From Emergomyces orientalis (lineage: Eukaryota; Ascomycota; Eurotiomycetes; Onygenales; Ajellomycetaceae), in assembly GCA_002110485.1 (NCBI GenBank), contig MOWL01000089.1:868001-932000 (forward strand): DNA of 64,000 nucleotides, given 5' to 3'. The notes below the pieces were generated by a model. The model had not been told where the DNA came from, did no database searches, and was given only the letters and a program-made list of their open reading frames with translations. How positions within the stretch are numbered: position 1 is the stretch's first letter; each line of letters begins with the position of its first letter. Of the stretch, positions 1 through 11,743 are shown one piece after another. Position numbers and translations under genes: made by a program.

Positions 1-239
1 CAATTATCACATCTAAAAACTGCGCCCTGTTTGTCTGCTTTTTTTCCATATTATTATTTATGTTTACCTCCTCCCGATGGAGCCTGTAGTGGGAAATAAT
101 ACATTTCAACCACACAACTACCTCCTACAAGTTTGATAATAATGGAGATCGCTTCAGGTCTTGCTGGTCCTACAAGCCTTACAATCGAGGTCGCCACGAT
201 TACCACTCGTTATATACCAGGTGTCGAATCTTGCTCGTA

Positions 240-2085
240 CACCTTAAATTCATCCAAATATGAGTGACGAAATCGGGGCCATCATAAAGAAACCGTACGA
301 CATCGTTCCAGCAATCTCCTATTATTCACGGTCGTGACAAGCCTGACGATATACGGGTATACGTGAAATCCAAAATCAATGAGGGCGGCATTGAAGATCC
401 CAACCTGATGGATGAGAGGCGAAAAAAAAACTTTTGAATAGAACCTCAAAATTATCTACAGGAATGTCAGGAGCAACTTGTTTACAGTAATATTCGAGAT
501 CGGAGGTTAGGGTGGTATCAGGTGTATTGAAGTTTCATGTATTAAGTTAACTACACAGAGCAGAGTCCCACCCGCGTCATCCATGTAAAATACAGCTTCT
601 ATTCCACGGATATAACCATATCTGGATTACCTTTTAGGGTTCGGGAATTAAAATCGAAGTGTGTGGAGGTAAATCTGATTTTGAATGTTACTGTACTGTT
701 CAACATTATTTGCAAGACTTCTCCTCCCATCTGTTCCAGTTGCGCATTGCCCTGGAGGCGCACCCCAAATCAAAACGCAGAGCAAGTCTCTCACCAAGAC
801 TTAGCCAGGGATTCGGCAGCACTGTGGAAAGTATTAAATCGCAACCACAGGCCTCTACAGCTCAGGCCAAGAAGATTATTATGTGGATTACCCCAGCAAG
901 GCGATCCCTCCATGTTGACGATCTTATGTATGCCTTTGGCAACCGAAGGTATTGGTGCCAATGACCTCGACCGGGATAATTTTCCGTCACAAACCTCGTT
1001 CCTTAATAACTGTTTGGGGCCGGTAGTTGTTAACGAGGAAACATCAAAAGTTCGCCTGATCCATCATTCCCTACGTGAATATTTTGGTTCAGTAACTTAA
1101 AGGGCGAAGACCTGTTCCCCAAGGAACACGAACTGATAGTGCGAACATGCCTCATACACCCCCTATTCAAATCGACAAACAAACGCAGAAGCAAAATCAG
1201 TCCTCTTACTTAACAACCCGAGTAAAGTATAGAAGTCGAAATTTTCTTTATTTCAATACGCCGCATCCGATTGGGACTAACACACTCGGAAACCCTCCCA
1301 GCCCGGCGAACAAACGATAAAAACAGCAGAAAGATATCTATCATTAGATCTCCTTCCCAAGGGTTCCCCAAATCCTCAACAAGGAATTTGTCACTCCTAT
1401 CACCATCAACAAGCAAGATACTTCAGACCGCACATCCCTTTTATTAGCCACCGCTAAACGCTGGGCACCAGTTACACAGCTACTCTTTGAACGGGGCCGC
1501 AGACGTTAACTTGGCAGCAATACACACCGAGACGCGATTTATCATGCACTGTGGAAACTGGATCTGAAAAAAGTAGTTACCATTCTACTTTCTTACGGCC
1601 TTGAACTTGAATTCAAACAGGGTACCTTGCAATGAACACCGCTCGCGTTGGCAACGAACAACCGGCCGAAAGGTTGTTCTCAAGTTACTCTTCGCTTCGG
1701 CGCAGGCGCCAATGTTGACTGTAAGGATGTATCATGCGTTGAGCCACTCCCCCTTGCTGTACCGGGTGGATATGAAGATGTCGTGAAGTTACCGTTTAAA
1801 AAGGGGTCCGGAAATAGGATCAAGGACACGGCGTTCTTAGCTCCGCAGCTCCGCATCTCCATAACTAATGGACATAGAATTGCGCAGCTCCTATTCGACC
1901 AGGAATTCGAGTTTCGTCCTGGAGACCCAAACGACGCCGCATTTCTTTCCCTGGCCGGGAAAAGAGGGTTTGAGAATATTGTGCGGCTGTTCCTCCACTA
2001 CGGTGCTGGCTGGGCGCTCCCTGGTAACGCATTGGCATTTGGAGAAGGTGCAGGCCAAACACATCAAACAGTTTTGGAGAAGTAA
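240..2085 (+). pseudogene. Decayed NACHT/ankyrin NLR-like gene
   Basis: Fragments in shifting frames on the plus strand follow the order of a fungal NACHT-ankyrin protein. Around 340-420 there is a stretch like the region after the P-loop (VYVKSKINEGGIEDPNLMDE). At 870-1090 comes the winged-helix-like part (WITPARR, LIHHSLREYF), then FPKEHELIVRTCL at about 1110-1150. Ankyrin-like pieces occur at 1660-2040 (for example FENIVRLFLHYGAG). Many stops and frameshifts separate the pieces, and no P-loop or N-terminal effector domain is visible, so this is a relic. Intact relatives act as STAND-type receptors in non-self recognition and cell death. No start can be chosen, and the gene may begin left of the window. 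Family assignment is from motif memory. Confidence 0.6.
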
Positions 2086-3071
2086 AAAAAAGGGGGGATA
2101 AACAGGGATCAAGTATAGGACCACGGGGTGAGGCTGTGAAGTTGAAAAGCGCAACACTGAAAAGACTCGTGGGTCAAGCAAGCCCCTTCTCAAAGTGTAC
2201 ACAACCAGGCAATCAGTCATCCCTGCCATATCGCTTAACCAGCCCACGACATTTCATCTCATTGATTAATAGTAGTGCCATTATGTATGTAAGTGTAAGC
2301 GTATATTTACAAGCTCAAATATTAAAACTTGGCTGGAACAACAACTATCAGGATCATACCAACGTAGGTTAAGAGGGGGAAATAAAACGGACCAAAGAGA
2401 AATGAAATGCATTTTGGTCTAGGGGAGAAATTAAAGTACTTACTGTGTGAAGAAAAAGCAATTGACATCAACAACGACAAACTTCTAATAATGATCCCTT
2501 TTTCTCTCACATGGATGCATATTTGTTCATAATGATACACCCAGCTGGTCAAAATGAAAATGGTCGGCAACAGAGTCAAAGAGAAGAGAACAGAAGAGAA
2601 AAAGAGAACAAGTAACAAAAAAAGGGGAATATTGCGATTGTTGTGGTGTACTGGATGTGCCAACAAAACGCTGAGGAATTGGAGCCGACGAAATCTGATC
2701 GATGGGGAAAGAAAAGAACCATCGTCGTGAAAGAGCGCCCGCCGGACTTTTTCGGCAGTGGAAAATCGTTACAATACAACAACCGTCTCTAAAACCTGTT
2801 TGTACACAGAAGAACATGGAAAAAGGAATTGAATGTGGTTTAAAAGAGGTAAAAACATATATATATTACCATGCCAAGTGTGACGTGCGATGTGCCATTC
2901 CATTCCATTCCCAATCCCGGTGATTAGCAAATTTGTTTATTCGCATGGGTTGGCAAAATAAAAATAGATCGTGCGAGGAGGGACGAGGAGTTAAAAAAAG
3001 AAGACGTCGAGAGGAGGGTTTGACAGGGCTGAGTTATCGTAGGGAGGGGGGAGGTGGATTCTGGACTCCCT
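2086..3071. other. Intergenic region, no gene seen
   Basis: About 1 kb between the NLR relic and the 3' end of rer1. It is AT-rich with purine tracts around 2570-2630. I see no conserved reading frame, RNA gene or repeat. It should contain the rer1 3' UTR. Confidence 0.6.
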
Positions 3072-3942
3072 TTAGCTCCGGCCGTATCTCGTCTTCCCGA
3101 ACGTGAAGGGGACGTAACGGTATTTAATCATGTGTTGTATTTGTCGTCGCACTAATATGATATCAATATCCAGGAATTTAATATGGGTTCAACTACAAGA
3201 AAAAAGAATAGAACGGAAGTTACGCACTCGTGAGTCCGAACAGTAGCAGCCAGTAGACCACCAAAACAGGCCAGAAGACGGGGATATTGAAGATATCCGA
3301 CCAGCAGCAGAGGAACCCGATTACAATTGCCCTGGTGGCGGAGTGCCAAAATTTAAACTCTGGGAGTCTCCGAATAAAAGGGCGGAACTCGTCGTCTTGT
3401 TTGGTAGGGAGAGGGCTTTGGTTCTCACCATCCTCTAGACCCTCATCCTGCGTGAGGGATGGATCGAACTTGGGTTGTAGGAAGGCGAGGAAGAGGTTGA
3501 GGAGGTAGATTCCCAGGGTGTAGGCGACTACGGGTTATAATCGATTAGTCTTTTTGTTTTTATTTTTATTTTTAATTTGGTTCATCGGTAACCGCGAGAA
3601 GGCATGGCTGCGCGGACGAGGGAGGGAGCGCACTTACCGATATACCAGCCTTGCACGATAATGATTCTTAAGAAGAAAACAAGAAGCAAAACCCCGGTTC
3701 CTATCCATCGATATGCGGCGTAAGGGGTTACTGCATCGAGATAGGTTTGGTATTTCTATATCATGAAAAAACAGCATAAGCTTCCTGGATCAGAAATTCA
3801 AACCCGCAGTCTATTACAAAAGCATACGGGCAGTAGGCACTATCTGGATATATTAGACAGGAAAACCACATACCCGAGCAAGTTTTGAGGTATGCGTCGT
3901 CACGGCCGCAAAGGGCGTCTGGTCGGGATCCGGGGCATCCAT
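3072..3942 (-). CDS. rer1: Rer1, Golgi-to-ER retrieval receptor
   Basis: Rer1 is a four-helix membrane protein of the early Golgi. It binds polar transmembrane segments of escaped ER proteins and returns them in COPI vesicles. Four exons: 3942-3874, 3755-3638, 3527-3228 and 3151-3072, all with GT-AG introns in phase. They give 188 residues, the same length as yeast Rer1. Visible signatures are the N-terminal DPDQTPFAAVTTHTSKLARK, the YAAYRWIGTG turn, hydrophobic helices (including VFWPVLVVYWLLLFGLT) and the C-terminal MIKYRYVPFTFGKTRYGRS. The start ATG at 3942 gives the conserved MDAPDPDQ opening. The gene is divergent from the enoyl-CoA hydratase gene, with 487 bp between start codons. Confidence 0.95.
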
Positions 3943-4429
3943 GGCGCAGAAAAAAAGAAATAGAGAATCAGATAGGCAGTCTTCACACGAATCCACCTAA
4001 GAAGAGATATCCGACACAGATCAGGACGGTATCACGAATGCGCACAGGAAAGAGGGTGGTTTAAAAGGAGAGGTGGATTGCTACGCAGGATTACTTTTTT
4101 TTAGCTTTGAACATGATATTGATATCTGGTCGGAAAGAGCTGCTTCGCCACAGCCAGAGTCAAGCCACAGCAGGGCTTAGTAAGACAGTCCCATATCGGG
4201 TTTAACGTTTCTTTTTATCACGTGATGGGATTAGTTATCGGTTGGCCTCGGATAAACCGATTGCGAAACTCCGCTCGGCGTTTAAATTGTTGGCGGAGAG
4301 AAAGAAGATATTACAACTACAACAACTACAACAACAACAAAAGAAGTCGAGGTATCCGAATTTGTTGATTCAATTTCATTCTTCAAGTTGACATAGCTGT
4401 GCAATTGCTACTTAGGCAGCCTATCCAAG
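3943..4429. promoter_or_regulatory. Divergent promoter region, rer1 / enoyl-CoA hydratase
   Basis: The 487 bp between two opposed start codons must hold both promoters. A run of ACA/CAA triplets at about 4312-4340 lies in the probable 5' leader of the hydratase gene. I see no clear TATA box. Confidence 0.6.
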
Positions 4430-5558
4430 ATGTTTGCTAGAAGATGCGAGAAACTTGTTGCCCGCACAGCTGCGGTGCCGTTGACATCATGTTTGAGGAG
4501 CAGCCGGCTATATTCCACAGCTTCTCCAGCTTACGAACATATTCTCATCTCAACCCCGAAACCAGGAGTTGGCCTCAGTATGTGGTCAACCATTCCTCAG
4601 GCACACCTATAATTGCAATTGAAGCGATTTGTTTTATTGCTCTTGTTTTAGAGTTGCAGCATTGTGGCACCCTCTCTGACTGGCAAACTTCATTTAGTCA
4701 CCCTTAACAGACCGAAAGCTCTCAATGCTCTTTCTAGCCCTCTTTTCCGCGAGCTGAACGATGCCCTTACCAAGTATGATGAGGACAAAGAGATTGGTGC
4801 CATAGTCCTCACTGGGAGTGAAAAAGCTTTTGCGGGTAACTTCATCTCGCTGCTCTCCCAATTACCACTCGAACCCTGAGCGCTGACAGACAGACGAATT
4901 ATAGCCGGTGCGGATATCAAAGAGATGGCGCCCCTTACTTTCGCATCTGCATACTCGAACAACTTCATTGCTCCCTGGTCCCATCTCGCAAATACAATCC
5001 GTACCCCTGTCATTGCTGCTGTCTCCGGATATGCTCTTGGAGGTGGATGCGAGCTCGCACTGATGTGCGATATTATTTACTGCACCTCCAAAGCAACATT
5101 CGGCCAGCCAGAGATCAAACTTGGAACCATCCCGGGTGCTGGTGGTTCCCAACGTCTCACAAGAGCCATTGGAAAGAGCAGAGCTATGGAGCTCATTTTA
5201 ACCGGCAGGAACTTCAGTGGTAAGGAAGCTGGGGAGTGGGGTCTGGCTGCCCGGGTCATTGATGGAGGTAAAGACGAGTTGATTGAAGCAGCAGTCGAGA
5301 CGGCCAGCACCATTGCCAGCTACAGTCGTGTAGCAGTCGTTGCTGCGAAGGAAGTCGTCGACAAGAGTCAGGAAATGCCCCTGAAGGAAGGTGTGGAGTA
5401 TGAAAGACGGTTGTTCCACGCCCTATTCGGCAGCAAGGACCAGAAGATTGGTATGACCCATTCGCAATCACCCTCATATCTAAAGTTTCTATTGCTAACG
5501 TCTCGTAGGAATGACCGCCTTCGCTGAGAAGAAGAAGCCAGAATGGTCCAATGAATAA
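4430..5558 (+). CDS. Mitochondrial enoyl-CoA hydratase (short-chain, crotonase family)
   Basis: Hydrates trans-2-enoyl-CoA to L-3-hydroxyacyl-CoA in mitochondrial fatty-acid and amino-acid degradation. Four exons: 4430-4577, 4698-4835, 4905-5450 and 5509-5558, encoding 293 residues. The N-terminus is rich in Arg, Ser and Ala with no acidic residue for about 20 positions after CEK, which suits a matrix-targeting peptide. The crotonase fold follows: GVGLITLNRPKALNAL (first splice joins L-I), the oxyanion-hole segment AAGADIKEM (second splice), ALGGGCELALMCD and PEIKLGTIPGAGGSQRLTR with the two catalytic glutamates, and the C-terminal AFAEKKKPEW. Length and motifs match the family, so the specific function is likely. 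Confidence 0.93.
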
Positions 5559-5937
5559 ATGAGCATCGTATTATCCTTTTTGTATATGTATATATAGAGA
5601 TATTTTTGGCGACCAGACACTGCCGTATATATCCTACCTCTTTAAACTCAATAACATGCCTACACGATACGGAGCCTTTGTGAAACGGCGAGATCCGACA
5701 CATATTTTTGGATGTCTTTTTCTCTTGGGATGGAACATTTATGACCACTTTTTAGCCTTCATCGTCAATATTTTTTATCTTACTTTTTTTGGAGGTGTGA
5801 TAAAGCAAATTATGAGCCACACCATTTCTGACATTACTTGACATGCAAAAAGGACTGACTAGTAGAAAACAATTGCAAATACTTTTAAGTCCTAGTATAT
5901 CCAATCCATCACTGCTCCCAATCCGCCAGATTTCGAC
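5559..5937. other. Convergent intergenic region
   Basis: 3' ends of the hydratase (+) and the repeat protein (-) face each other across 379 bp of AT-rich sequence. It contains only expected 3' UTR sequence. No RNA gene or repeat was seen. Confidence 0.6.
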
Positions 5938-6565
5938 TTAGCGGACCCCGGACAACTTATCCTTGGCCTTTTGCAAAAGGCCACCGCCGCCTATTTTCCA
6001 GTTAGCAGTGACGTCTTAACGCTGCTACGACCACAAGCAAGATTCAAACAGGGAGCTCACCTGACTTGTCACCGTGTGACTCATGGGATGCCGAGCTGAT
6101 ATCGGAAGCCTCCGAAGACTGCGAAGCACGTTTAGCTCCTGGGCCTTGCCCGGGCTGATCCTGCCAGTCCTCGGACCCCATGCCCCCGGACCCTATGCCC
6201 CCGGACCCCATTCCCTGGCTTCCCATTCCCTGGCCTCCCACGCCCTGGTTTCCTATGCCCTGATTTCGGATACCCTGGGTCCCCAAACCCTGGGTTCCTC
6301 CCTGGCCTTGGCCCATTTGAGAGGACATCGGTTGGGTGCTACGGCCCATCGTGGGCTGCCCATATTGCTGCTCCCCGGCACCGTAACCCTGAGTTGCCTG
6401 TGTGCCGTAGGTATTAGAGGAAGGCAAGTCGCTCCGGCCAATTCCTTGGGAGCCCTGCATGCCCTGAGCGCCCTCTGTACCTCTGCTTGACTGCAGCGGA
6501 TTGTTTTGCGATGCCTGTTGCTGTGCACGTCGAGCTGTATTCCAGCTATCTCCGATTCCAGACAT
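5938..6565 (-). CDS. Gly/Gln/Met-rich repeat protein, unknown function
   Basis: Two exons, 6565-6061 and 5990-5938, joined by a GTGAGC donor and a TAG acceptor, give 185 residues. The N-terminus (MSGIGDSWNTARRAQQQAS) is followed by a low-complexity middle. From about residue 88 to 130 this turns into five-residue repeats of the form QG-hydrophobic-G-x. A Ser/Glu-rich segment and a short basic C-terminus (LLQKAKDKLSGV) complete it. No catalytic motif, signal peptide or membrane segment is visible. The sequence looks intrinsically disordered. Similar small hydrophilic Gly/Gln proteins in fungi are sometimes stress- or conidiation-linked, but I do not recognise this family. Confidence 0.7.
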
Positions 6566-7773
6566 GATTGCGCGAGCTTCGTTAAGGATTTATTTGGGAA
6601 TTCAAATATGGATGAATATTTCTGACTGGCTTTGATAATTCCTTCTCCATGCCTCAGCTGTCCGGATGGGCACGGCAGGCCTTTATATGTTCCAATACCC
6701 TCCCATTTTCGCCTCCTTCCCTCCCTCCTTCCTCCCCCGCCCCCTTTCGTCGTCAAGCACCATCTTTCAAACGCAGCTCTTAGGGCCGGTGAGGTCATAT
6801 GTTATTGTTTTGGATATTGACTTTATTGATTTGCTGGCATTGTTGGTATTCTTGGACGTCAAGCCGAGCTTCTTCAAAGCTACTCTCCCACTGCAATGGG
6901 GTGTAGATCAACTACCTGGCCATTAAACCTTGGTGCGCGAAAAGCGTTTCCTATTTTCTCTCCACACTTCTCCTTGGATTAGATTTCATCTGGAAAGTTA
7001 GTCGAAGGGCAAGGGGGCAAAATCTGGAGTTTGAGATGAGACGGATGACGACAGCGGTTGAATCTGAATAGGCTTCAACTCTGTTTTCTCCGACTAGCTT
7101 TTTCGAGTTTTGAGCACACTATGCAATTTGATTGATGCGAATATTCTAGTTTTCCATATGACCTTCTTTGACCAAAACGGAATGTCTTCCGTGCCAAGTA
7201 TTATTAATATTCTTATTTTCCTGTGCCTCCAGAAATATCGCTGACAAAACGAGGAGGCAAATGTCTGTATCGAAAATAATTCAACGTATCGATACTATCT
7301 ACTCTAGTAGTTAATGCAGGCATGCTAACTAAGTCAATGGCGGGGGCAGTTGGCTCGGTTTGAGCTGCACCACCCCCACCCCAACGGCCAAAATGTAACC
7401 ACACGGGCTATTGTCAGATCAGGCAATGTGGAACTCCCCGACGCCCTTTGAGTACTAGGTGTATGGAAGGATGATAGCGGGGATAGTCACCGAGCTCTCC
7501 CCAACGTTACTCATGATAAGCAGCCGCCTGCGCCCTTGCCGACTGACTCCAATCCTTAGGCCAAATTTTCTTATTACTGAGGCACTGCATAGGTGAATAG
7601 AGCAGTATTGATGTGGGGGAATTGTATTTGATCGATTTTTGGAGAATTCTACAGAGGGTTTGAATATCGAACTGTCTCTTCAGGGCCATATTTGTTTAAA
7701 ACAGTGAACCATTCACAAAGTCACACTTACGACAATTATTTTTGGCCTTGGTTTGCATCGTCCATCAATCAGC
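6566..7773. other. Intergenic, no gene seen
   Basis: 1.2 kb between divergent genes. It contains pyrimidine-rich tracts near 6710-6750, probably in the promoter/leader of the repeat protein. The ORFs here are short and low in coding character. Confidence 0.55.
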
Positions 7774-9626
7774 ATGGGGAGCAATATCCCGGCCTGCATT
7801 CCTGACGATGTCAGCTCCTCTGTCGCAAAACATCTCCTGAGCCGCCAGGTGCTGATATCGCAAGAAAAAGAAAACCGCAGCGGTTAGCTACATATTGCCC
7901 AAAGAAAAAACTTCAAGAGAGGATTCTTTGTCTATAAAAAAGGATATCCGACAACCTCCCTCCTGATAGACTAACATTTGAAAATGTGACGCTACAGATG
8001 CCGACTTCCGCGGTTCCCTCTCACCAACGGCCCAGAAGGCCTGCGACATCGTGTCTCGCATTCGGTACGAAGAACAGAATACGATCTGGCGCGAAGCACG
8101 GGGCGACTACAATGGTGATGAAGAACTATATCCCGGGATGATGTTCATGCTAGCAAAGGCACGCATGGAATCCACGAAATTATGGAAAATTGCATGCAGA
8201 ATGCCCAAGGGTGCCCTGCTTCATTGCCACATGGGAGCAACGGTGGATCTTGGCTGGCTGTATGAGAAAACACTGGCGACGCCGGGGATGTGTTTTTACT
8301 CACCGCTGTCGCTGGACTCTGAGAGTAATCGTTGCAAGGCTGCGGTGCAGTTTATTTACTCGAGTGCTACGCCAAAAGTCTCTGCGTCGGTCTGGACCTC
8401 AGGATATGAACCTGGTACGTTGGTCGATGCCAATGTTGCTGCGGATAGCTTCCCAGATGGCGGTCGGAAGGGGTTTATCTCGTGGCTGAAAGATCGGACG
8501 TCGATTATCGCGAAGGAGTCCATCGAGCATCATCTCGGTGTAGACGCTATCTGGAGGAAGTTTATGTCTGCGTTTATTATATTGGGTTCGATCATATATT
8601 ATGAGCCCATTCTACGTGCTTTTATCCGGAAGTTACTTGAAACGATCGCAGAAGATGGGGTTCAATGGGTGGAATTGAGAGATACATTTGCAAAAGCATA
8701 TCGCCGTGAAAATGAGGATGTTCCCTCCGGAGATTTCAGCGAGATGGTGCGTGCCATTGGCGAGGAAATTGAGAAATTCAAGGCGACAAAGCAGGGCGAG
8801 AACTTTTGGGGAGGACGTATTATCTGGACTTCAATGCGGCCGATGGGCACAGAATATGTTATTCAAAGTACGTTTACCCCGTGAATTTTACTTAAAGACC
8901 TGCCAGTAATTGATTCTTATCTCAAAAGACATGCAAAATTGCATTGTTGCCAAAAAGGTACACCCGCATTTAATCGCCGGCTTTGATCTTGTGGGCCAAG
9001 AAGACATGGGGCGCACTCTCAAAGACCTCACCCCAGAGTTGGTATGGTTTCGGCAAAAATGTATCGAAGAGAAGCTGGAGATTCCCTTCTTTTTCCATGC
9101 GGGAGAGTGTCTAGGGGATGGCGATAGCACCGATGAAAATCTATATGACGCCATTCTGCTCGGGACCAGACGCATCGGGCACGGTTTCTCGCTATACAAA
9201 CATCCCACGTTGGTCGATATGGTCAAAAAGAAGAAAATACTTATTGAATCATGCCCAATTTCGAATGAAGTGCTGAGATTGACGTCAACCGTGCTAGCTC
9301 ATCCCCTTCCAGCGCTACTAGCTCGAGGTGTCCCAGCGTCACTCAGTAACGATGACCCTGCGCTCCTAGGCCAAGGCACATCGGGCATGTCTCATGATTT
9401 TTGGTCAGCATTGCAGGGATGGGATAATCTCGGCCTGGCGGGTCTGGGATCTCTGGCAGAGAATAGTGTTCGGTGGGGCATATATGAAGACCAGACTGAG
9501 GAGGAGTGGCTTCGGGATATTGAGCTCGGTATCAATGGTAGTGGGATCCGTGCTGAAAGGATGAAGCTCTGGCGACAATCGTGGGAGAGATTCTGCCAAT
9601 GGATTGTGGATGAATATGGTGGTTAA
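7774..9626 (+). CDS. Adenosine deaminase-related growth factor (ADGF/CECR1) family amidohydrolase
   Basis: Predicted metal-dependent deaminase converting (deoxy)adenosine to (deoxy)inosine. Three exons: 7774-7882, 7998-8867 and 8929-9626, totalling 558 residues. Metal and catalytic motifs of the amidohydrolase fold are present in order: KGALLHCHMGATVD (HxH), FFFHAGECLG (His and Glu), RIGHGFSLYKHP, ESCPISNEVL and LSNDDPALLG (Asp). The ATG at 7774 was chosen because exon 1 (IPACIPDDV...SQEKENRSD) splices in phase into ADFRGSLSPTAQKACDIVSR. The first donor, GTTAGC, is slightly unusual. No signal peptide is seen, unlike animal secreted ADGFs, so the enzyme is probably intracellular. Substrate is inferred. 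Confidence 0.88.
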
Positions 9627-10051
9627 TGAAATGCTCAGGATGTGCGTTTCCCTTCTTGGTTCTTTCCTTTCAGTTAGCCTGCAAAGCCGTTCTTTCAACA
9701 AACATATACCCCCTAGATTATAGATATGTATATCTACTAGGAGTTTTCAACATTTTGCTTCAACATTTGGCTTTAGCTGTACGGCTATATACGGTGTGAT
9801 ATTGGACATTTTTAACACATTCAATATCTAAACAAACACGATGCCCGTCCTTACTTCTCTTCGTCTCCCAAGAGTTATGCTAGTTTATGTATCAAAGTTG
9901 CAGAATGAATTTTGATATTGGAGAATATTACTCCGTACACCAGCGCTAAATAAATTTACTGTCAAACAAATATGAATCCCCATATCTTACCCGGTGATAT
10001 CATTCCCTCACAACAGACTTGGTCCTTGTAGTGAATAGCAACTAGTTCTAA
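9627..10051. other. Convergent intergenic region with a TACTCCGTA motif
   Basis: AT-rich 3' UTR sequence between two convergent genes. It carries one TACTCCGTA at 9929-9937, a nonamer found several times in this window. Nothing else was recognised. Confidence 0.55.
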
Positions 10052-11743
10052 CTAAGTTTGAGGCCGTAAAAGGTTAAGAGCCCCTCCAACCAAATGTAAG
10101 CTTCCTGTGACAAGCACCTCCATTTCACCTTGCTGAGCACCTATCTGTTTCGCAAGTTTAATCGCACCCTCGATCGTGGGCTCTGTTGAAATTACAGCCT
10201 GGGGGCTAAGACCTTTCCAGAATGAGGAGTATATATCGCAAATTTCAGGAAAGGATGTTTCGGATAATTTGACGATTTTGTCTGAAACGAAAAAAAAAGT
10301 TGGAAAAGTTAGTCCACCTTACATCTACAATGGCTTACTTTCGACTTGCCTATTTCTGTGGACCCGCCCTCGCTCTCCTGATATGTCGTGAAGATGACAT
10401 AATCTGGCGAAGCATTGTGCTTTGACAGGGAATGTGCCAGGCATGCCACCAGAGCCGCTCCATCGCGGTCCTCTGAAAAATGACTGAAGATTAGAACACG
10501 ACACCTAAGCCATACGTTATTATATATTAGTGGGCTGTCGCTCTAGATAGGAGGATAAACCAGCTTACGTTTGGGTATCAGGACCATGGGTATTATTTGA
10601 AAACCATTCTGCTCCCCGTTCCAGACTCATCATATTGTGCGCTCCATCCAGGAACCATCGTGATGTTCCATGGTCTATCACTTCGAATCTCCCAGGCCAT
10701 GAGAATCTCTCGATACCGCTGGTGATGTCATCCAAGCCAAAGGTGTGGTCGGGTGCCTTAAGCTTCAAAAAAGCTCTAGCTATCTCAATGGCAAGAGAGC
10801 AGTTCAGTCGCTGTACCGGAATACTGAGTACTCCACCGCTATCAGGAAGGGCATCATTGGTTGAGATGAAAGTTAGATTGACCCCTTTCTCTGCGGCCCG
10901 TTTGCTCAGAACTGCGCCAGGGCGAACCTCCTGTTGCACTGAGAATGCAGGTGTGCCCGCTTTGAAAATCCCAGCTTTATGCCAAGCAATGTCCTCGATT
11001 GTTGGGCCTAGCTGTGAAATATGGTCCATCCCAAGCGATGTGATACCCGTCACAATAGGATTTTGTATCACGTTTGTGGCATCATATTCTCCGCCGTGGT
11101 GCGTCTCGAATATTGCTGTGTCGACCTTTTCTTTTACAAATGTGTGGAAAGCCAGTAAGGCCAGAAGTTGCAAATAACGTGGCAACCTTTGTATCTCTGA
11201 AGAAGTCAAGCTTTCCCATACTTCAAAGAAGTATCTCGTGAACATGTCTTCGGTTATTGGTTGATTGTCGATCTGTATTCTCTCCCTGATACATTTCAAA
11301 TGAGGGGAAGTATATAACCCAATCCGGTTTGGAAATCCTGTTCTTAAACCGTGTGCATGGAGAAAAGATCGAATGAAAGCGCAGGTACTGCCTTTCCCTT
11401 TCGTTCCAGCAATATGGACTATATTCAGCTTGTCAAGATCACGATCCTGAATCTAGTAAGAACAAGCAGAGTATCGCAACTGCAGGTCAGAAACCGTCCT
11501 TACCGAGTGTCCTAAGACCCGCAACCACTCGGACATTCCAGCTAGACTGGGTACACCCCTCAGAATTTTATTACTGCTAGGCGTGGTTGTATCCTGGGGT
11601 GTTGGGAGTGCCGCAGGAGCTGGAAGAGCTGTCGGTCGGCCATGTCGCCGTCGCATCTCCAGGAGCTTGAGAGCATTCTATACTAAGTGTTAGATCGGGC
11701 GCAGCAAATGGATCGGAAATATTACCTCGTAACTTCGCTTCAT
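10052..11743 (-). CDS. Folylpolyglutamate synthase (FPGS)
   Basis: ATP-dependent addition of glutamate to folates, which retains and activates one-carbon cofactors. Five exons: 11743-11726, 11677-11504, 11452-10569, 10504-10350 and 10281-10052, giving about 486 residues. Motifs: the P-loop NIVHIAGTKGKGST near residue 80, SPHLKCIRERIQI, the ATP/Mg segment FETHHGGEYDATN, the WPGRFEV turn, FLDGAHN, SHFSEDRDGAAL and the C-terminal LVTGSLHLVGGALNLLRP. The fourth intron only keeps the frame if a GCAAGT (GC-AG) donor at 10349 is used. Exon 3 has two possible acceptors six bases apart. No strong mitochondrial presequence is apparent from this start; an upstream in-frame start could add one. Confidence 0.92.

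Noticed and set aside
6083..6490. Plus-strand ORF of 135 residues
   Set aside because: It is the shadow of the minus-strand Gly/Gln repeat gene, whose splice to a conserved-looking C-terminus supports the other strand.
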